Positions 10,447 through 21,440 of a DNA stretch of 34,659 nucleotides are shown here, in pieces. This stretch comes from Trachelipus rathkii. Its lineage: Eukaryota > Arthropoda > Malacostraca > Isopoda > Trachelipodidae. Under the pieces are notes generated by a model. That model worked only from the letters and a program-made list of their open reading frames with translations. It was not told where the DNA came from and did not search any database. The translations under genes were made by a program, and so were the position numbers. The DNA lies in contig JABUQX010004679.1 in the NCBI GenBank assembly GCA_015478945.1, positions 2,501 through 37,159 of the forward strand. Reading direction: 5' to 3'. Positions within the stretch are counted from its first letter, which is position 1. Every line of letters begins with the position of its first letter.

Positions 10447-12060
10447 CTTTATTTTTTTCTATTCTTGTTGATTTATGTAAAATATTTATTGTATATTTTG
10501 TATTTGGAATATTTATTGTATTGTTTGTGTTGTATATCTGTTATAATTCAATTTATTATGTATTATTATTTTTTTTGTATATCTGTATATCTGATTTGTT
10601 TTCAAGATATTTTTTTGTATATGTTATATTATTTTTTTTTTGTATATGTAATTTATATTTATTATACTTGTATATTTTTGTCTCTGTATCTTCTTTATTA
10701 TTTATATCATATTATTCAGTATATTTATTTTTTATATATATATTATATATATATTTATTATCATACAATATATTAAATTCCTATTCATTACTACTCGTAT
10801 TGTTTTTCTCGGTATCTGCTCTTTACTCATTCATATATTATTACATTTATTTATTTATTTATTACATTATTATTTTATTTTATATATTATATATATTATT
10901 TATTATATATATATATAATATTTATATTATTTATATTATTTTTATTTATATATAATTATTTATGTATATTTTTTTTTATTATATTGGTATTTTTATATTA
11001 TTTGTATATTATTTGTTGCGTTTATTGCATAATTTTTTAAATGATAGTGATATATATCATATATATGTATATGATATATATATATATATATATATATAGT
11101 ATATGATATATATTATATAATTATATATATATGATGGTGAGGTAGGGGGGTTGATATAGCTGTATATTGGTGGGGTGTGGGTGTTATAGTTTTAAGAGTG
11201 TGTGTATTTGGTTAGTGATATATTTTTGTTATTTTTGTTATTGTTATATTTTATTATTTTTATTTATTGAGGTTATTGTAATTATATTGTATATTTATTT
11301 TTATTTTTGGAGGTTTTATTTTTGTTATTTTTTTTTTTTTTGGTAGTATTTATTTATTATATTAGTTATTAGTATTTAATTAGCTAGTATTTTTTATATA
11401 TTTATATGTTATTATATAGAGCTTATTAAAGTGTTATTTGTAATATTTATTTTATATTTTCGTATAACTTGTGTGTTTATATTTCTTTGTTTTCCTGTTT
11501 GACTATTTGTGTATTATGTTTTATATATCTCTTGTTATTATTTAATATTATGATTATATTACATTATTACTTTATTATAATATTACATTCATTATTATTA
11601 GTATATTATATCTATTATTTAATAAAGTTATATATTATATATTTATGTATAATATTTATTTATTATTTTTATTATATTGATAAAATTATATGTTGTTATT
11701 ATATATTATATTTTGTTAATTATTAATATCAAAGTGTACTATATATATTATTATCTTTTATTATATTATATAATTATTTATATTTATATTATACTATATT
11801 TTTTGTGTATATTATATATATATTATATATGTGTCATTTGTATTATAGTATATTTTGCTAATATATAGGGTAGTTATTTTTTATTATTTTTTATTATTTA
11901 TTATTTATATTATTATATCTATTTATATATATATATTATTTTTATTTTATATATATATATTATTTTTTTATGTATATTTTATATATATTATGTTATGTTT
12001 ATATATAGTTATATATATATGTATTTAGTATATATGCTATATGAAAAGTTTAGTGTTACT
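10081..12060 (+). repeat. T-rich and TA-rich low-complexity tract
   Basis: An almost unbroken T stretch at about 10407-10446 is followed by 1.6 kb of T/A sequence with TTTATT, TATATA and TTTTTGTATAT units. A short G-rich break occurs near 11135-11215. The 120- and 144-codon frames are strings of Phe, Tyr, Ile and Leu caused by base composition, not genes. Confidence 0.9.
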
Positions 12061-12480
12061 ATATATATATGTATATTGGAGTAGTCTTTGGGGGGTAGTT
12101 CTGTATATTAGTAGTTTGTTGGTAGTATGTTGTTAGTATGATAGGCATAGTAGTTATATATTGGGAGTAATGGTAGGTATTCGTAGGGGGTAGGGTGGTT
12201 ACTAGGGTATATGTTATTATATTATATATATATATATCTTTGGGTATGAGTTATATTTATTTGTGTATATATGGTAGTGACGTAGGTGTTGTGGGTAGTT
12301 ATTGGGTGCTGATATAGTTCTATATCTATTAGGTTATAGATATATATTTTATGAGTGGTGTCTATATGTAGGGTGGTATTAGGTATATTTGGGTTTTAAG
12401 TTTTGTTTGTATAGTGAGCTATATTATTAGGGGTGGTGAGTATTATGGTTATTTGGGTGGTTGTAATTTATATGGGTGTG
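12061..12480 (+). repeat. Second cytosine-depleted G/T tract
   Basis: The bias is the same as at 8.3-10 kb: TAGTAGTTTG, GGGTGGT and GTAGGTA words with few C residues. It ends abruptly where a retrotransposon remnant of normal composition begins. Confidence 0.75.
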
Positions 12481-12589
12481 GAGGGTTCCGTATTTTATTG
12501 CTTGCACACATTTTGGGTGGTTGATCTACATTTCAGAAGATATATTTTTGTAAGGCAACTTATAGGTTCATTATCTTCATTTATCTCAT

Positions 12590-13880
12590 GAATAAGTGTA
12601 ATGACTTCTGTACTCTCGCATTCTGGGTTTATCTCTCAAACTTGTAATACGATTCGGATTCTGTATTCTGTGAGTTGTTTGTTGCCGTCTTTTCCATTTT
12701 TAGTTGCAGTTTCGTCCGATTTTTTTTCTTCGGTCTGCCCGCAGGTTTACGGCCCACTGGCGTCACTTTCTGGCGTCCATTCCAGCATCTTTCTTGATCC
12801 AGTTCCCTCTTCCATTTTCTCGTTGTTGAGGTGACCGTATGGAGCAGTTGTGATGCTCATGGTTGGAGTGTCTGTTCATTTAATACGGTGTTATCTGTGG
12901 TGTGTTTTGTGGGCTGTGAAGTGTGGATGTCTACTATAGTGTTTGTAAGTCGATTTATTGAGAGATCAATGACTACCTATCATCTGCGATACTGGCTTAA
13001 TTCGTGCTATAATCGTGCTATATATATTAATATGTCTGGATTGCGAGTCCTAGAATGTACTCCGTCGAATGTTATCTTATATAGTCTATCTGCAGCGATG
13101 ACTGTCTGACCTCAGGGATCTAGTATCTTGTGCTATTCGCCTCTCGTCCAGGGTAACTTTGGACCCTCTATGAGGTCAATTTTGCGGTGCAGCCACCCTC
13201 GCTAATGTGGTCCGGCGAGCCTTCACAGGATCGTGTGCTCAATGGTTGTGTGGTTGTTTCAGTTTGCCCAGGCATTCTCTGATTCCTTAGAGGTACACTA
13301 GTATGGTGTGTCTTATGTAATTTTTTTTTGTTTAGTTGTCATACTGGATGTTGTGTCCACTTCTTTTGGTGCTGTGGGGCGTTTGTGTTTCTTGCGTGGA
13401 CTTGGGGGGGGTGGTGGGTGATAAGGTGATTGCTCGCTTTCGTTTCTGGAAGAACTTTCTTTACCTCATCGCCTAACTCGTCCCCTGTCCTGAGTCTTCG
13501 TGTCCACTATGCCATTAATTTGATGTCTGGGATTCTACGGAGTATTGTGTAATTTCTGTTATTCCACAGCTGCTGTAGTGCCGTTTAAATAACGCGGTTT
13601 ACGTAGTGGTTTCTTGTCTCGTAGCTATTTGCTGTGCTGCTTAATTATCGGTTTGTTCCGTCTGTCTCCGTGTGGAAGATTTTTCATCGTTTCGAGTGAG
13701 GCCTGGGATTTGCTCGTCATTTGTTAGGTCATTCCCATCTGTTCAATATCATTTTCGCTGCAGGTCTCCCCTCGCCTGCTATCAATGCTGCGTCATCTGC
13801 GTATAGTAGTGTGTGCTCATGTCTCAGCTGTCTACATATTCTCTTCAGTTTGAAGTCTATATATATATATATGGTAGATT
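12590..13880 (-). mobile_element. Decayed non-LTR retrotransposon, reverse transcriptase and C-terminus
   Basis: On the minus strand, 13730-13860 reads DFKLKRICRQ, then HTLLYADDAALIAG, a clear reverse transcriptase catalytic motif of the YADD type. The two Asp codons lie in 13792-13797. Further along the same strand, near 12765-12784 is WTPESD and near 12725-12745, one frame away, is KPAGRPKKK. This is the WTPxx...GRPxxRW tail common at the C-terminus of RTE-, CR1- or Jockey-type elements. Between them the frames are broken by many stops and shifts and little can be read. The live protein would nick target DNA and reverse-transcribe its own RNA; this copy cannot. The 5' part (endonuclease) is absent; a TA microsatellite lies at the 13860 side. 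Confidence 0.65.
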
Positions 13881-14000
13881 ATTTTTTTCACATCCTTAGT
13901 TTTTTTTTTCTGTTCATCTCCTTCTTATTCCTTTAAACCTTTCTTTTCTTTTTTTACTTTCTTCTGTGATTTTTATTTTTCTTGTAATTTTAAGAGCAGT
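13880..14000. repeat. T-rich spacer between two retrotransposon remnants
   Basis: Poly-T and TTTC-rich sequence. It may hold the A-rich tail of the minus-strand element that follows, whose 3' end lies here. Confidence 0.4.
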
Positions 14001-15960
14001 ATGAACTTTTTATTGCTCTTGTTTTAATTTTTTGTGGTTATTATTACTTTCTTTTTTTCTGTTCCAGTTGCTTTCGCCATACTTTCCTCTATCATATTGC
14101 CTTAGTCCTAAGGATTTTTTCATATAGTCCACATATTACGCCATACTTATCTGCTCCTTTGGATTCCATTCTATTGGTTTTTCTAACATCATTTTCATTG
14201 TAGTAGTTGGTTGGATTTCTTATTTTGTTACGTTTTAATCGTTTTCGCGTCTTGAGAAGACTCATATTATATATATTTTCATACATACATTTTTATTCAA
14301 CTTTGATTCTGTCTCCTTTCCAATATTTCTCTCTCGTAATATTTTTGTGTCTAGCCAACATTCCAAGTTTAATGCTATCAAAACATCTCTTGTAAAGAGT
14401 GTTAGCACTAGGTATATAATTCTTTTTATCTCCTATATATTATATATAGGGAATTCCATCAGCTCTGGCTTCCATTTCGTTATTAGGTATTCTTTTTCTT
14501 TGTCTATAAATATCATAATATATATATAGTACTCTATACATATATCCCTTTCTCTCCAGATACTTAATTATGTTATAATATAAGCACTCGTCCATCTGGT
14601 GTCCTGGGCTTTTTTTCCATTTCCTTAGCGTTTTTAATTGTTCTATTATTTTTCTTTCTCGCATTATATCTCTCTTAGTTCCTCTCTAATATATACACAC
14701 CTCCCGTTTCCTCTTTCGCATCTTGGTGGGCACATATCTCGGGGCCTTAAATCATCAACAATTCCTACATACAAAGTATTCTCTCCATGAGCCTTTTTCA
14801 TACACCCCTCGTCCTTCCTATAGGGCGCAACGTTATTCTCCCTCTTGTTTTTCTATATTAGTAGGCGTGCGGATTTTCTGTGTTTTCTTTCGGCAAGTTT
14901 TTTCTCATGGTTTGGTTAGAGCAAATCATAGATATTTCTAATTATTTTTTTTGTTTTTTGTTGCCCTTGGTTTGTTTTTTTTTTTTGTGTTTCTCCTTCA
15001 AAGATCCGACCTCTTCTATTTTGGACTTTCATGTGGTATTGCTTTCATACTACTATTTTCTTTTTATCCTTTCCTGCAATGTTTGTGCTTTTCAACATTT
15101 ATGCCAATTTGTTCTGGGGTTTCTTCAGGTTTTTTACTACATCCATTGTCCTGTTATGCCTAATTCTTAATCAAAGTTATGGCAAGAACTTCACTTTTGC
15201 ATGTTCACAGTAATGTTGTCTTTTTCCACATCCTCCATCTGCTTTATTCTCTTTCCTCCCAGTACCTCTTTTGCTTTTGCTCAAGATATTTTTCCCTAAA
15301 TTTTTTATTATCCATTTTTAAGTCTAATGTTTTCTATCATTTATTTCCTACTTGCATTTTTCTACTTTTTAAGGTTTTCATCAAATTTTCCTTCGTTGCC
15401 TGGTCTTTAGTTTCTTCCTAGCGATATCCTTAACTAATTCCCTCTTGCTTATCTCTTCCTTTTCTCATCTCATATCTCTTCAATTAACCATCCTGTGGTT
15501 CCGAATTCCAGGTATACGTTCGTAGGCTTCTTCCACGTTTTACATGGAATTAATTTTTTATTGGTCAAGTTTACTTAAATTTATCATTGGACTTTTCTAA
15601 CGTATCTTTCTAAATCCACACTCCTTCTGTACCAGGTCCACTTTTTACTCTCCTGTTTTGAAAAGTATGTGTTTCATTTTTGAAAGTTAATCGTTTCTCA
15701 TTCTTTTGCATAAATCTATTTCATATTTTCCCTTTCCTCGTTTTCGTTCCGGTCTCCACTTTCCGAAAGCCCTGCCATCGTGACTCTCCTTCTCCCTCTC
15801 TTTTACTTAGTTTCCTAATATTTCCTTAAGATGATCTCCAATTATGATCTTTGTCTCTCTTCCAATCCTATCGTACAGCAGCATTATAATTGTTCTCTCT
15901 AAATCTCTCTCTTTTCTCTCCTTTGGTTCTTTTCCTCCTATTATATATATAAATTTTTGA
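14000..15960 (-). mobile_element. Decayed non-LTR retrotransposon (R1/Jockey-like), endonuclease linker and C-terminus, RT core missing
   Basis: The minus strand is purine-rich and reads as Lys/Glu/Arg-rich protein in broken frames. At 15960-15700 it gives KERKERDLERTIIML, GRETKIIIGD (like the IIGGDFN strand of LINE endonucleases) and an RKRGKG stretch. VEEAYERIPGIR near 15510 resembles the strand before the SDH motif. The piece at 15340-15230 (FREKYLEQKQKRYWEERE) fits the charged linker. At 14870-14092 come CVYIREELRE, then, one base shifted, a frame that runs from 14664 to 14092 with only a few stops: MRERKIIEQLKTLRKW and later HKNITREKYWKGD, similar to the C-terminal region of R1-type elements. 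No YADD-type RT motif fits in the 550 bases between, so the catalytic core seems deleted. The many plus-strand Phe/Ser/Cys frames here are shadows. Confidence 0.55.
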
Positions 15961-16009
15961 ATTACTATCTTCAATATTTAATTGAAATTTCATACGTAAT
16001 GGCCATTAA

Positions 16010-16170
16010 TTTTTTCATATATATATATATTTATATATATATATATTTTATATATTATTATATTTTATTTTATTTTTTTATTATTATTTATTATTTTATT
16101 AATTATTATATTTATATATTATTATATAATTATATTTTATATATATTTATTATTTTATTTATAGGGGTTT
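16010..16170. repeat. AT-only low-complexity tract
   Basis: TATATA and TTATTAT units. The 74-codon frame here is pure composition. Confidence 0.9.
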
Positions 16171-16660
16171 GGTTAATATAAGGCAGAAGGCTCTTTAATC
16201 GTCGATTTTTTATAAAGAGATCGCGAGGAGTTGGGATTGAATAGGAGAAGAGAATAATGGAGTATTGAAATAGATTGGGTTGTGGTGTGGGTAAAAGAGG
16301 AAAAGCATATGTTTGGCGGTAATCTTAATTATAGCAGAAGAGTTATGATTTGGGCCTTTTGAAATGTTGGGATAATTGACTGGAACTCATTGTTTATTCG
16401 GGACACTTTACATGCGATTTTTGGCTATTTGTGTTAATAAGCCGCAAGTGAGAGGGGAGCAATATAGGTAATAGGTTTTGTGTTGTTGTTGTGGTCGGAT
16501 TAATGTTGAGGAGAGCATAGTTGTTGAGAGAGAATGATCTGTTAGAAAGATATGTGCGAGATATTTTGTGTTGGTGTATGTACGGGGATGATTCATATAA
16601 AAGAGTAGAGATAGAGAGATTTATTGAATGATGAAAGATTGTACATATAATAGACGCTTA
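16171..16660. other. Purine-rich unclassified sequence
   Basis: The plus strand is rich in A and G (GGAGAAGAGAATAATGG, AGAGATAGAGAG) and then G/T-rich. No recognisable gene or repeat. A 62-codon minus-strand frame at 16408-16596 has no protein signature. Confidence 0.4.
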
Positions 16661-18560
16661 CGGAAAATAGTAGTAAATATTTAATGGTATAGGTGAGTGA
16701 CGGTCACAATATTGTGGAGTTTGTGGTGGAGTAGAGTAGGGTATGGTTGTTAGTGGTATATTGGGTTGTTTGGTGTGAGGTGGTGTAGGGGTTTAGGGGG
16801 GTATTGTTATTTAACGGTTCGGAGTGGAGGTTATTAGTATTTTAGGTTTTTATGTTGGGGTTTTTATTAGTGTGGTTTGTAAAGTACTTGTATAGATGAT
16901 GGGTATGAGGGTGTGCTATTATTATTTTTATTTATATTAATTATGATGTTATAGTATTGATGAGTTTATATCTGTACTATACGTTTTTTGGTAGTTTAGT
17001 ATTGTGTGTGGTATAAGTTTATGGTAGGTTTTGTTTATTAGTATATGATGTTAGGTGTAGTTATTTCGTGTTGTTTTGTAGTAGTTAGTAATTTAGTAGG
17101 TATGTTTGTGAGTTGCGTCGGTAAATAATGCTATAACGAATCAATGATGCTCATAGAGCTACAATACTGAGCCATTATGTTTTAGTATAATTATTAATCG
17201 GAAATAGCTTCTGATATAGTGTCTAAAAGGTTCTTACTGATTCACTTGGCCAGGAGCGTATATACCTGCTCTAACTTATCAACCGTTGGGTCTTAGTCCA
17301 TATAGTGCATCATAGACTAGAGTGACAAGCAGGTCATTGAAAGTTATTTATGTGTAGTTATTTGCGATAGTTTAGTGAGGTGTAATATATTGTGTTGATG
17401 TGGTAGTATCGGATACGCGTTGGGATTTGGAATTGTTTTGTGTTGATGGTGGATTATAGTATTTATTTTGATAGTAATAGTATATAGGTGTTTGGTTTTG
17501 TGTGGCGAGTTTGAAGTAAGGTTGAGAGGTTTGGTAAGGTATTGTAAGTATTTTCTTATGAGTTTAATGTTAATATCATGGTGGGGTTTTGTTATATATG
17601 GCTTTTATTGATAAAGGTATCAGTTTGTTGGAGGTATGCGTTTGGTGAGATAGAATTGATTGTGTACGTTCAGAGGAGGGATAAATGTGTTTCGAATTCA
17701 TGCGCGTATGCGGTATTATTAGGAAGCATACATTTGTTACGAGCAAAGTGGGCAATTAAGTTTAGTGAGAGTTGCTTTGAGTAGGGGTGAGGGTGAGGGG
17801 TGTGTAATATATTATGTTTAAGTTAGGGAGTAGTTGTTTAGTGATAGTGTTTAGTTGATGTTGGTTTTAGTTTAGATGAAGGGTAGGGTATGTGTGGGGT
17901 GTGAGTAATAGTTTTGTGATGTAGTGTTTATTACTTATGTGATTGGTAGCGAGTGAGTATTGAGTATTGGTTGGAATTATGGCTTGTAGGTGATTAGTAG
18001 GTTATATTTATGTATATGATTTTTATATGATAGTGGGAGTAGGATAGTATTTTTCAGTGGAGTGTTGTGGTACTGTTTATTGGGGTATGGTAGTGCGTAG
18101 GCTAGGGATAGTTATTTTAGGTTTGTTTATAGTAGTAGTGATTGATAGGGGGGGTGTAGATAGTAAGCGTGTGAGGAGATGGAGGTAGTGAGTATTTCAG
18201 TTGACGATCAATTGTTGTGTGGATTGTGTGGTGGGTGGGGGTGGGGGAGCAGCGGTCACATAACAGCTTACGCAGCAGGTTGGCATGAGTGCAGACACAC
18301 AGGCGACAGCACGATATTAGTGATATATAAATAGTGAGTGAGGGGGGTATATAATCATGAATGAGTAGGGTGGGGGTTATGATTTATCTTTGTGATGCTT
18401 GCATTATGGTGTGGGTGGTAGTATATTGTGGTAGTAAGTGGGGAGGTTGGTATGAGTAGGTTTTTAAGCTGTATATGGGGTAGGCATGTTATAGTTGTGT
18501 TGGTTTATTTATTTTACGTATTATATTTACTTTTTTATTTATAAAATAATAGTAATATAT
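16661..18560 (+). repeat. Third cytosine-depleted G/T tract with two normal-composition islands
   Basis: I counted 9 C in 420 bases in 17761-18180. The tract is interrupted by an island of balanced composition at about 17105-17345 and a short one at about 18245-18320 (CACATAACAGCTTACGCAGCAGG). Neither island holds an ORF of note. The 68-codon frame at 17578-17784 has mixed residues but no motif. Confidence 0.75.
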
Positions 18561-18569
18561 AACAATAGG

Positions 18570-18840
18570 GTATTGATTTACATCAGCATGTTCTTGGTCT
18601 TATAATGCATGGCTAGAACCGTCCGCTTAAATTCTCTTTTTTTCAAATGCATTATCGCTGAGCTCGAGCAGTTGCATACTGATAACCATATCGTGCCAAT
18701 TTGTTCAACTTCGCGTTGCTTCGTGATCGCGCATTTTTGAGTGCGAGCGCTTCGTAGCGTGTCTGCTATGTCATTTAAGTGCAATCTGGCTTCACTAGAT
18801 CTACGCTTATGATTTTCTTTATTTTTCATATTGAGTTCTA
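18570..18840 (-). other. Unidentified block of balanced composition with an 83-codon minus-strand frame
   Basis: Composition returns to normal for about 260 bases. The minus-strand frame begins MKNKENHKRRSSEARLHLND and stays hydrophilic to its end, with two Cys and a KKREFKRT stretch. I do not recognise a family. It may be a fragment of a dispersed repeat. Its sharp edges against G/T-rich and T-rich sequence are the main reason to list it. Confidence 0.3.
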
Positions 18841-19115
18841 GTTAGTAATAATATATTTCGTTAATTATCTTTTATCTAAATAATTTTTTTTGAAATCATA
18901 ATTCTTTTATATGAATTTCAGGTAGTCTTTTGTTTTAATTTGTTTTTTTTTTTTTTTTGTTTTGTGCATTTTGAAGCACAACAATAAGAAGAACTATTTT
19001 TTTATGTTATTACGCTAAATATCTACTTTCAATGCAATTATCTATGGCAGGGGTTCGTAATTCATTGATCTAATAAGTTTGATTTTTTTTTTTTTTTTTT
19101 TTTTTTGTTATTTTA

Positions 19116-19199
<84 letters not shown>

Positions 19200-19560
19200 C
19201 TTATATATATTTTTATATATTTTTTTTTATATTTTTTATTTTTTATTATATGTATGTTAGGGTATACTGGAATTTATAGTGGGTGATTTTGTATTATATA
19301 GTATTTAGTTGTATTATTATATTATTTTATATTTTTATTTTTTCTGATTGTATAGTATATATATATATGATTGAGATAATTTTTATTAGGTATTTCAGCG
19401 TAATAATATTTATTATTCACTTTTTATATTTTTTAATTAGAGCTTTAAAATTATGTAACTTTTATCATCCTTCATTCTTAATTTTAGATTTATCTTCAGG
19501 CCTTATTTTATTTTTTTTAATTTCTTAAAAAAAGTAGTTTTACTTATTGTGTCGTTACTT
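18841..19560 (+). repeat. Poly-T tracts
   Basis: A 15-20 base T-run lies at about 18944-18958, and a nearly unbroken T tract of about 120 bases lies at 19082-19199 with rare A or G. AT-rich sequence follows. The tract could be the A-tail of a minus-strand retroelement or an expanded mononucleotide repeat. The Phe-only frame here is not a gene. Confidence 0.85.
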
Positions 19561-20670
19561 AAAAATTAATTTTGAATTTTTTTTTTAAATATCTCCTTTC
19601 TTAAACTCAAACGTGTATTCTAAGTAGCTCCTATCTTTGACTTCTTTCATGTGCTTAGATTATGGTTGTACTTACACACAGTCGGATTGTATAAGAAACT
19701 TTATAATTTGGGATTTTCTATTACTTTTTGTTAAAGGCTTGTAACTTTTTTCGCTAAAGACTTCTTTCATTCTTCTTTTTTCATTTTTTAATTTTTTATA
19801 TTCTTCATTTACTATTTTTTTTTAGAATCTATGCTGTGATTTTTTATTGATCTTGTATTAAATGTCATATTATTTGCTGTAGAATATTAATATTCTATTT
19901 GATTATTTTATATTATATTTTAGTTATTTATTTATTTATATTATATATATTTATATTATATTTTTATTATTTATATATTAAATATTTTATTATTTTATTT
20001 TATTATACTGAATATTTATATATTTTATTATTTATATATTAATATATTATTTATATTTATTAATATATATATAATATATTTATTTATTTAATATATTTAT
20101 TTTATTTTTATTATTATTATATTTATGGTAGGGGGGGAGTGGGGGGTAAGAAGTAGTTGGGAAAGTTGATAGTTTGTTGTGATATTTACTAGTAAAATTT
20201 GTAAGATTTAAATTCTTTTTGTGTTTATTTTTTCTATATTTGAGCATAGATTTAATTTTTGTTGCGATCATTATGATACATATTATTATTTATATTTATT
20301 TTAGTTTTAGATTTTGTTATTTATTTCTTGTGGTTTCATCCAATTCTTTATTTTACATTTTATATTGGACATAGTATATCATATAGTTTTTATTGATGTT
20401 CAGATTTTATTGTTTAATATTTGTTTTTACTTTTTACTTTTTTCTAAATTTCGCAGCATATTTGTAAACATTGGAACATACTCTTTGTTAATTTTTGTCC
20501 TATATCCATTAAATCCTTCTTGTATAATCGGTAGTTGTATTGCGTATCAGTATTGTTAATTTCTGATCTTGGTTTCATATACTTTTGTTTAAAGATGCAA
20601 ATTTCTTAGATATTGTGGAAGTAACAGGTGGTTTGATTGTTGGTGTGTTTCTTTTAATTTTTTTTAACAG
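19561..20670. other. AT-rich sequence without a recognisable gene
   Basis: Ordinary AT-rich DNA, with a TTTATTTATA low-complexity block at about 19900-20110 and a G-run at 20133-20147. Short plus-strand frames (20314-20559) are hydrophobic and compositional. A weak possible exon near 20602-20634 is discussed with the gene model that follows. Confidence 0.5.
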
Positions 20671-20962
20671 GTGATGAAGAGAGAATATTGGAAAATTACG
20701 TAAGCCTTTTTGGTTGTTTTGAGTTTTTTTTGCTTTTTTCATTGGAAATTATGTAAATCTATTTTACATTTAAGTTTGTTTAAAACATGAACTATTTTTT
20801 TTCTTTTAAAGGTCATTATCAGATTCTCAATCGAAAATGGTTCAAATAATTGAAAAAGGGGTGTTTGGTAGAAAACCTGAAGCTCCGTTTAAAGAAAATA
20901 AAAATAGAATAATACATGAAAGGATGATTGATCGTATTTTTGAAAATTGGAAGGGGAAATAG
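20671..20962 (+). CDS. Possible last two exons of an unidentified gene
   Basis: A T-rich tract ending AACAG at 20670 is followed by 29 bases and a GTAAGC donor at 20700. A second pyrimidine tract ends AAAG at 20811. Splicing out 20700-20811 (112 bases) joins AC to G and keeps one frame: MKREYWKI, then SLSDSQSKMVQIIEKGV and on to FENWKGK with a TAG stop at 20960-20962. The second exon is 50 codons, mixed and charged, and looks like protein rather than AT noise. It contains an internal ATG at 20837, so a 41-codon frame without splicing is possible. An alternative upstream exon (20602-20634, reading DANFLDIVEV) joins the first exon in a different phase and would make the second exon stop early, so the two models conflict. 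I do not recognise the protein. It lies 338 bases upstream of, and on the same strand as, the long ORF. Confidence 0.4.
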
Positions 20963-21246
20963 TAGTATTCAAGGAATCCTGTGTGCTGCGAGTTAAATTT
21001 TAGAGTTCTTGTGTTCCTAAGTACTATTTTACAAGATAAAATAGTAATGGGTTGTTTCTATCATTATATTTTGCAAGAATTATTATAATTAAGAAGCCCT
21101 TTTATTGACAGAGTAAATGGGTGATTAAGTTTTTCTTCTTTATAAATCAAAATTAATATATTTTGAATACATTTATTTTTTTCATTCTACGTCAAAGCCT
21201 TTATCTTGAAATTAGTTAAAATTTTATTATACTTAATATGAAACGG

Positions 21247-21440
21247 TGTTAGTTTAAGTTTAAATCGTGCTTAAAAGAGTCCGTTATTCCTAATGTAAGG
21301 ATGGATAAGTTTTTCTCTTTTAACAAAATTAATATAGAACGCTTAAGTTGTTTCTTCCATCAAAATATTACTATAAGAAATTTAAACTTAAATGAAACTA
21401 TGTTAAGAAGTAAATCGCTAAAGAGTCCGTTATCCAATGT
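21247..21440 (+). repeat. Local direct duplication spanning the start of the long ORF
   Basis: TAAATCG, then CTTAAAAGAGTCCGTTAT and AATGT at 21261-21296 recur as TAAATCG, CTAAAGAGTCCGTTAT and AATGT at 21411-21440. They share a perfect 14-base core (21274-21287 and 21420-21433). The first copy lies in the leader just before the ATG at 21301; the second codes for residues about 37-47 in another frame. Confidence 0.75.

Noticed and set aside
10414..10955. Two overlapping plus-strand frames of 120 and 144 codons
   Set aside because: They are Phe/Tyr/Ile/Leu strings produced by T/A-only DNA and have no protein features.
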